This document shows, in pieces, positions 5,194 to 9,194 of a DNA stretch of 9,194 nucleotides. The stretch's first letter is position 1; each line of letters opens with the position of its first letter. This DNA comes from Campylobacterota bacterium (GTDB taxonomy: Bacteria > Campylobacterota > Campylobacteria > Campylobacterales > Sulfurovaceae): positions 1 to 9,194 of the forward strand of contig JAUVCL010000079.1 in assembly GCA_030595845.1 (NCBI GenBank), in the 5' to 3' direction. The notes beneath the pieces are model-generated. The model did no database searches and was not told the DNA's origin. It saw only the letters and a program-made list of their open reading frames with translations. Made by a program: the position numbers and the translations under genes.

Positions 5194-6862
5194 AAGATAT
5201 AACACGATTTCTTCCTGTTGATTTTGCTTCATATAGTGCAGTGTCTGCATGTCTATAGATCTGGTCTTGACTACTCATATAATTAAGAGGTACAGTATAT
5301 AGCCCTATAGAAACAGTAATATATTTATAGACAGAGCTTTTTTTATGTTTTATTTTTAGATCTTCTATATTTATTCGCAATTTATTCGCAAAAGATAAGG
5401 CCATATTCTCTTCCATACCTGTACATAAAATGGCAAACTCTTCACCACCAACTCTAAAGGCCATATCCGTCGGTCTTTTGAGTGAATTTTGTAAACTTTT
5501 GGCTACACGTATCAAGGTCTTATCTCCTTCCAAGTGTCCGTAAGTATCGTTATACTCTTTAAAATAATCAATATCTATGATCATTAATGTTAGCCCCGTT
5601 TTATCACGACGGTGGATAAGAAGTTCTTTCTCAAGTCTCTCTTCAAAATGACTCTTATTATAAAGAGAAGTCATAGCATCTATTAAAATAATTTTCTCTT
5701 TTTGCTTATTGTCTGATTCTAAAAGTCTAATACGATAAGAGACAAGAAAGCCCAATATAAGTGCTTCGAACATAGTTCCTATAGCAATGGAATGAGAAGT
5801 GAGGTAATTATATGCTATACCACTATTATAGAACAAAATAGCAATGAGACTAAAGAGAAGATAAAATATGTGTGCAATAAAAAAATATTTGATCAGCGGT
5901 GCATTTTGTTTGTAAAGAGATATGCTGACCCACAGCATGACAATCAGAAAATAGAGAAACAATACCGAAGTGAATTCAATAGCCTGGTAATATTCAATGA
6001 AACTATAGAGATAGGTGAGCGAAAATAATACAACAATTGAATTGATAAACTTATTTTGTAATATATAATTTTCTTTTGTCTTAAAAATTGATTTTATAAA
6101 TAACGCCAAAAAGATAGGAGATACAATAGCCAATGCATTTAACCTTAATCCCCACTCACCATAGAGATGCAAATAGTGTGAAACCATTCCATAACAATAG
6201 GCTATAAAAACCGCGGAACTAAGAAGATAGAGGGAGTAATAGATATACTCTTTATATCCTGCAGATATGTATAAAATAAAATAGTAAAGTGCTAAAGTAG
6301 TTAATATACTGAACAAGATCACAATAGGCATATACCTGTGAACAAGGTCATCTATAGAAGCTTTTTGATCATAAATACTAAGTTCTATAAGTTGATAGGC
6401 TAAAAAATGAGACTGCATATAGATACTTTTCGTCTGCCCTGGTTTTAGATTTATAGTATAGAGCGCTTCAGCACCATCCATTTTTTCTATATTTAAATGA
6501 TGACGGGGTTCAAACCTTATATTATTTATTAACATATTATCTTCCACTTCATAAAAGTGTATCGCTTCTGCATGATAGGCAACCGCATTATGAAGAAAGA
6601 GTTCCTTAATACTGTCAGTATCGTTAACTAATATTATTTTAACCCATGTTACATTAGCTGTGGTGCCCAAAGTAAGGTTATTAGAGCCTTGAGTGAACTT
6701 TTGTTTTTGTACCTGATCAAAAGGCATATTTTCTGATTCATCAATAAAATAGCCCATTTTAAATTTATCTATAGAAACTGCTGATGTATTGATCTTCACA
6801 ATAGGTTCAGCATAAAGTATATTGAAAAGAAGTATGAAGAATATACAGAATTTGGTAAACAA
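5177..6862 (-). CDS. 7TMR-DISM sensor diguanylate cyclase
   Basis: This 561-residue inner-membrane diguanylate cyclase should make c-di-GMP from two GTP. It has a signal peptide (1-18, cleavage after LYA), a periplasmic 7TMR-DISMED2-type sensor domain (about 20-165), and seven hydrophobic helices between about 177 and 377 (7TMR-DISM). A short linker leads to a cytoplasmic GGDEF domain (about 390-556). The active site is GGEEF (472-476), a functional variant, with IDIDYFKEYND upstream. RPTD (463-466) is an intact RxxD product-inhibition site five residues before it. There is no EAL or HD-GYP domain, so it is synthesis only. The start is TTG rather than ATG: this gives the complete signal peptide and is preceded at the right distance by the strong site GGGAAAGGA. 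DISMED2 domains are thought to bind carbohydrate-like ligands; the ligand here is unknown. Confidence 0.93.
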   Translation of the reverse strand: MFTKFCIFFILLFNILYAEPIVKINTSAVSIDKFKMGYFIDESENMPFDQVQKQKFTQGSNNLTLGTTANVTWVKIILVNDTDSIKELFLHNAVAYHAEAIHFYEVEDNMLINNIRFEPRHHLNIEKMDGAEALYTINLKPGQTKSIYMQSHFLAYQLIELSIYDQKASIDDLVHRYMPIVILFSILTTLALYYFILYISAGYKEYIYYSLYLLSSAVFIAYCYGMVSHYLHLYGEWGLRLNALAIVSPIFLALFIKSIFKTKENYILQNKFINSIVVLFSLTYLYSFIEYYQAIEFTSVLFLYFLIVMLWVSISLYKQNAPLIKYFFIAHIFYLLFSLIAILFYNSGIAYNYLTSHSIAIGTMFEALILGFLVSYRIRLLESDNKQKEKIILIDAMTSLYNKSHFEERLEKELLIHRRDKTGLTLMIIDIDYFKEYNDTYGHLEGDKTLIRVAKSLQNSLKRPTDMAFRVGGEEFAILCTGMEENMALSFANKLRINIEDLKIKHKKSSVYKYITVSIGLYTVPLNYMSSQDQIYRHADTALYEAKSTGRNRVISYQEKH

Positions 6863-6868
6863 TTTTGA

Positions 6869-6877
6869 TCCTTTCCC
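6869..6877 (-). promoter_or_regulatory. Shine-Dalgarno site that sets a TTG start
   Basis: GGGAAAGGA on the minus strand sits six bases before TTG 6862. It is among the strongest ribosome binding sites in the window. It supports TTG as the start of the 7TMR-DISM diguanylate cyclase, since the next in-frame ATG (residue 37) would delete the signal peptide. Confidence 0.75.
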
Positions 6878-6886
6878 TAAACCAAT

Positions 6887-6894
6887 ATTTTATA
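6887..6894 (-). promoter_or_regulatory. Possible -10 box of the 7TMR-DISM cyclase gene
   Basis: TATAAAAT on the minus strand is the best -10-like sequence in the 133-base AT-rich gap before the cyclase. Transcription would start just before the ribosome binding site. There is no clear -35 or extended TG, and in such AT-rich DNA a chance match is easy, so read-through from the GIY-YIG unit remains possible. Confidence 0.3.
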
Positions 6895-6977
6895 TCTTAA
6901 TAATAACGTATTTTTAATCATCATAAATTGAATTCTAATTATTTTTATGATAAGTTTTACTGATAAATGATTTATGA

Positions 6978-7000
6978 GTTAATCGGAAACAAGGATTAAC
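6978..7000 (-). other. Inverted repeat across the GIY-YIG stop codon
   Basis: GTTAATC (6978-6984) and GATTAAC (6994-7000) are perfect 7-base inverted repeats around a nine-base loop. The right arm contains the TAA stop of the GIY-YIG gene. The stem is AT-rich and no U-tract follows on the minus strand, so its value as a terminator is doubtful. Confidence 0.35.
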
Positions 7001-7256
7001 ACAGTGAATTTACACCTTTTATAAGTAGTAATTTTTCCGCTCTGTTCATTTTCTTTTTTATCTCATATTCACGTTTTGAGGCAGTACTTCTGTCTGGATA
7101 TTCCTCATTGTACACCAGTGTAACAGGTCGTCTTATACGTGTATATTTAGCCCCTTTATCCGAACTGTTATGTTCTTCAACCTGACGCTCTAACTGTGTA
7201 GCAATACCCGTATAAAGTGTCTCATCAGCACATTTCACGATATAAACATAATACAT
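6996..7256 (-). CDS. GIY-YIG nuclease superfamily protein (UPF0213 type)
   Basis: This 86-residue protein is a stand-alone GIY-YIG domain, the fold of UvrC's N-terminal nuclease and some homing endonucleases. The motif reads YVYIVKCADETLYTG (3-17). The catalytic-type Arg (R24), His (H29) and a C-terminal acidic residue in KREYEIKKK (E63) are present, so it looks catalytically complete. In most UPF0213 proteins an Arg pair occupies the position that is RQ here. The length is normal for this small family, whose role is not established; DNA cleavage or repair is inferred from the fold. It follows the repeat protein gene with only 9 bases between stop and start, so the two are probably co-transcribed. 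Its ribosome binding site is poor (GAGAAG over the preceding stop), suggesting translational coupling. Confidence 0.87.
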   Translation of the reverse strand: MYYVYIVKCADETLYTGIATQLERQVEEHNSSDKGAKYTRIRRPVTLVYNEEYPDRSTASKREYEIKKKMNRAEKLLLIKGVNSLC

Positions 7257-7265
7257 CGATACTTT

Positions 7266-7775
7266 TTACTTCTCATCTTCAAGCGCATATGTCTTGAAAT
7301 AGACACGTACTGGATTATAAGATATAAAAAAGTGTTCGGAATAAATCTCTGTTTTAATCAATACATCTTTCCTTTTGAACTCTTCAAAAGTCCTATAATA
7401 CAGGCTAATGAGTTTTGGTCTACTTGAAATACTTTCACACTCTTTTATCTCTATATAATATTCTCGTTCCATATTAGTAAATTTATAAAATTCTTTAGAA
7501 ATAAATTTATATTTTTCTTTCTTTTCAATACGCTTATTTTTAATCTCTTCACGTTTTTGTTTGCTTAGTCTCTGTTCATTGAGTAAATTTAAGATCTGAT
7601 TTTTTTCTTCTTCTGAATATGCTTGTATCTTACCGTCTAATCTTTCTCTTACACGCTGATGAATGAGCCTCTCCTCATTCAACCTGTCCATAATGATCTG
7701 TTTTTCTTCCTCTGTATAATTATCTTTTTCAGGAAGTTCATCTATCTCTAAATATTCTTTTGGATCCCTACCCAT
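7266..7775 (-). CDS. Hypothetical charged protein with internal repeat, upstream of GIY-YIG
   Basis: I do not recognise this 169-residue protein. It has no signal peptide or membrane helix and is rich in Glu, Lys and Arg, so it is probably cytoplasmic. Residues 20-41 and 53-74 are a tandem duplication (period 33 residues, 12 of 22 identical) with the pattern Y-[TS]-EEEK...L-NE-x-RL. These and the KREEIKNKRIEKKEK stretch (about 74-88) should form long helices or coiled coil. The C-terminal 80 residues (about 90-169) are different: mixed, aromatic-rich and probably a small alpha/beta domain, ending in EDEK. The ATG has a good ribosome binding site (AAAGG, seven bases upstream) and a TATAAT about 39 bases upstream. 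It is the first gene of a probable two-gene unit with the GIY-YIG gene, which hints at a nucleic-acid-related role but does not prove one. Confidence 0.75.
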   Translation of the reverse strand: MGRDPKEYLEIDELPEKDNYTEEEKQIIMDRLNEERLIHQRVRERLDGKIQAYSEEEKNQILNLLNEQRLSKQKREEIKNKRIEKKEKYKFISKEFYKFTNMEREYYIEIKECESISSRPKLISLYYRTFEEFKRKDVLIKTEIYSEHFFISYNPVRVYFKTYALEDEK

Positions 7776-7922
7776 CTAGCTACCTTTACATTTTCCTTTT
7801 ATTATTAAGGAATATTATAACCATAAAATTTATTATTTCATAATATCACCAAAAACACAGCACTATTTAGTTAAGATATCTTCCAAAATTACTCTACAAA
7901 CTCATTTGTTTAAGGAACACTC
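7776..7922. other. Divergent intergenic region before metG
   Basis: These 147 AT-rich bases separate the minus-strand repeat protein from metG. On the minus side there is a good -10 (7814-7819). On the plus side I see no clear metG promoter. The ten-base palindrome AAGATATCTT (7873-7882) lies about 40 bases before metG and could be an operator, or chance. No T-box or other aminoacyl-tRNA-synthetase leader is recognisable. Confidence 0.5.
7814..7819 (-). promoter_or_regulatory. Likely -10 box for the repeat-protein/GIY-YIG unit
   Basis: TATAAT on the minus strand lies about 39 bases before ATG 7775, preceded by TGGT, one base off an extended -10. There is no obvious -35. The predicted leader is about 30 nt and contains the AAAGG ribosome binding site. 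Confidence 0.5.
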
Positions 7923-9194
7923 ATGTCTTGCGAAAAAGCCTATATTACAACCCCAATTTACTATGTTAATGACATTGCCCATATCGGTCATGCCTACACG
8001 ACTATCATTGCAGATACACTTGCACGTTACTCTCGTCTGTCTGGACTCGAAACTTTTTTTCTCACAGGTACCGATGAACATGGCCAGAAGATAGAAGAAG
8101 CCGCCAAATCAAGAGGTAAAAGCACACAAGCGTATGCCGATGAAATTTCAGCAACCTTTAAAAACCTCTGGGATGACTTTGACATCTCTTATGACAAGTT
8201 TATAAGAACGACAGATGCAGATCACATGAAAGGCGTACAAAAAGCGTTTTCAACGATGCACACCAACGGAGATATCTATAAAGATACCTACAAAGGGCAT
8301 TACTGTATCTCTTGTGAAACATTTTTTCCTGCTATCCAACTCGTAGATGATGAGTTTTGTCCCGAATGTGGCAAGAGTACAACCGTGGTTGAAGAAGAGA
8401 GTTATTTCTTTAGACTCTCAGACTATCAAGATAAATTACTTCAATACTATGAAGACCATCCAGACTTCATCTTACCTAGATCTAAAAGAAACGAAGTGAT
8501 CCGTTTTGTAGAAGGTGGGCTTACAGATCTTTCTATCACCAGAACCTCTTTTGACTGGGGAGTAAAACTTCCTGAAGAGATGAATGATCCTAAACATGTG
8601 ATGTATGTATGGCTTGATGCACTTATGAATTACGTTACTGCACTGGGTTACGGTACAGATGATGAGAATATGGACTTCTGGCCTGCACGTGTACAACTTA
8701 TAGGTAAAGATATTTTACGTTTTCATGCTATCTATTGGCCTGCTTTCCTCATGAGTCTTGACCTGCCATTGCCTAAACATATTGCGGCGCATGGTTGGTG
8801 GACACGTGATGGTGAGAAAATGTCTAAATCTAAAGGTAATGTTGTAAATCCTAGAGAAGTAGCAGATGCCTATGGACTGGACAATTTCCGTTACTTCATG
8901 CTTAGAGAAGTACCTTTTGGCGGAGATGGTGACTTTTCTCAAAAAGCACTCATAGACAGAATCAACTCAGACCTGGGGAATGACCTTGGAAACCTGCTCA
9001 ACCGCGTCATCGGTATGAGTGGTAAATACTTTCAAGGTACTGTAGACTCTACAAATGTAGCAAAATATTATCAATCAGAGTTAGATGATGTGCATGCTTC
9101 CCTTGAAAAACTAGAACCCCTGCTCTTTGAAATGCAGATACACCGTTACCTTGAAGAGCTTTGGAGACCATTGACTGTCGCCAATAAAGCCATA
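7923..9194 (+). CDS. metG: Methionyl-tRNA synthetase, 3'-truncated by the window edge
   Basis: The visible 424 codons encode the catalytic core and the beginning of the anticodon-binding domain of methionyl-tRNA synthetase, which charges tRNA-Met with methionine using ATP. The frame stays open to the last base. Class I signatures are clear: HIGH (20-23) after YITTPIYYVND, and KMSKS (299-303). The connective domain has four zinc-type cysteines, C128/C131 and C146/C149, forming a single knuckle as in the Thermus-like type rather than the double-knuckle E. coli type. DEHGQK (51-56) and the WLDALMNY segment (230-237) are also family-typical. The start is ATG with AAGGA six bases upstream. Members of this type are usually about 630-650 residues, some with a C-terminal tRNA-binding domain; that part lies outside the window. 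This open frame has no stop within view. Confidence 0.97.
   Translation, partial: MSCEKAYITTPIYYVNDIAHIGHAYTTIIADTLARYSRLSGLETFFLTGTDEHGQKIEEAAKSRGKSTQAYADEISATFKNLWDDFDISYDKFIRTTDADHMKGVQKAFSTMHTNGDIYKDTYKGHYCISCETFFPAIQLVDDEFCPECGKSTTVVEEESYFFRLSDYQDKLLQYYEDHPDFILPRSKRNEVIRFVEGGLTDLSITRTSFDWGVKLPEEMNDPKHVMYVWLDALMNYVTALGYGTDDENMDFWPARVQLIGKDILRFHAIYWPAFLMSLDLPLPKHIAAHGWWTRDGEKMSKSKGNVVNPREVADAYGLDNFRYFMLREVPFGGDGDFSQKALIDRINSDLGNDLGNLLNRVIGMSGKYFQGTVDSTNVAKYYQSELDDVHASLEKLEPLLFEMQIHRYLEELWRPLTVANKAI

Noticed and set aside
5792..6028. Plus-strand frame opposite the 7TM region of the cyclase
   Set aside because: It is antisense to conserved membrane helices, and its composition reflects the complement of hydrophobic codons.
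7266..7775. Reading the repeat protein and GIY-YIG pair as a defence or toxin-antitoxin system
   Set aside because: GIY-YIG UPF0213 proteins are widespread orphans, and the partner has no recognisable antitoxin, sensor or effector motif. Only the operon-like spacing supports a link, so no function is claimed.
7812..7846. ATATTAT...ATAATAT inverted repeat as an operator
   Set aside because: The arms contain only A and T in very AT-rich DNA and overlap a -10 box, so chance is the simplest explanation.
8472..8942. Minus-strand frames of about 75 codons inside metG
   Set aside because: They lie fully within a well-supported synthetase gene, have no recognisable domain, and are expected by chance opposite a conserved coding sequence.
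1..9194. CRISPR array, insertion sequence, prophage, tRNA or toxin-antitoxin module
   Set aside because: No spaced direct repeats, transposase, integrase, phage genes, tRNA cloverleaf or recognisable toxin pair were found. The gene set reads as ordinary chromosomal content.

Overview
The window looks like chromosomal DNA of a free-living Campylobacterota (epsilonproteobacterium), most like the Sulfurovum/Sulfurimonas group. The evidence is AT-rich intergenic DNA, extended TGnTATAAT promoters with poor -35 boxes, AAGGA-type ribosome binding sites, and a gene set typical of that group: c-di-GMP enzymes with periplasmic or 7TM sensor domains, a Gly/Arg-tailed DEAD-box helicase, and a MetRS with a single CxxC...CxxC zinc knuckle. 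The assignment rests on protein recognition alone, and the genus is not established.

Layout: (1) 1-312 (+), a MIP18/SufT-family Fe-S assembly protein. (2) 355-2409 (-), a membrane GGDEF-EAL protein with a c-type-heme DUF3365/Tll0287-like periplasmic sensor. (3) 2410-2803, a divergent intergenic region with promoters for both neighbours and a roughly 200-nt leader that can fold into several hairpins. (4) 2804-4345 (+), a DEAD-box RNA helicase with a glycine-rich tail, followed by two hairpins. (5) 4516-5064 (+), a secreted SYLF/Ysc84-family protein with its own extended -10 promoter. (6) 5177-6862 (-), a 7TMR-DISM diguanylate cyclase starting at TTG. (7) 6996-7256 (-), a single-domain GIY-YIG protein, preceded in the same transcription unit by 7266-7775 (-), an unrecognised charged protein with an internal repeat. 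(8) 7923 to the window end (+), metG, truncated at the edge.

Two of the eight genes act on c-di-GMP. One sensor probably reads a redox or gas signal through periplasmic heme. The other probably reads a periplasmic ligand through a DISMED2 domain. They are not in one operon. The rest are housekeeping or stand-alone functions: Fe-S maturation, RNA remodelling and tRNA charging.

I see no CRISPR array, insertion sequence, prophage, tRNA or rRNA. The points most worth a second look are the structured helicase leader (2607-2803) and the unrecognised repeat protein paired with the GIY-YIG gene. Neither is proof of a new system.
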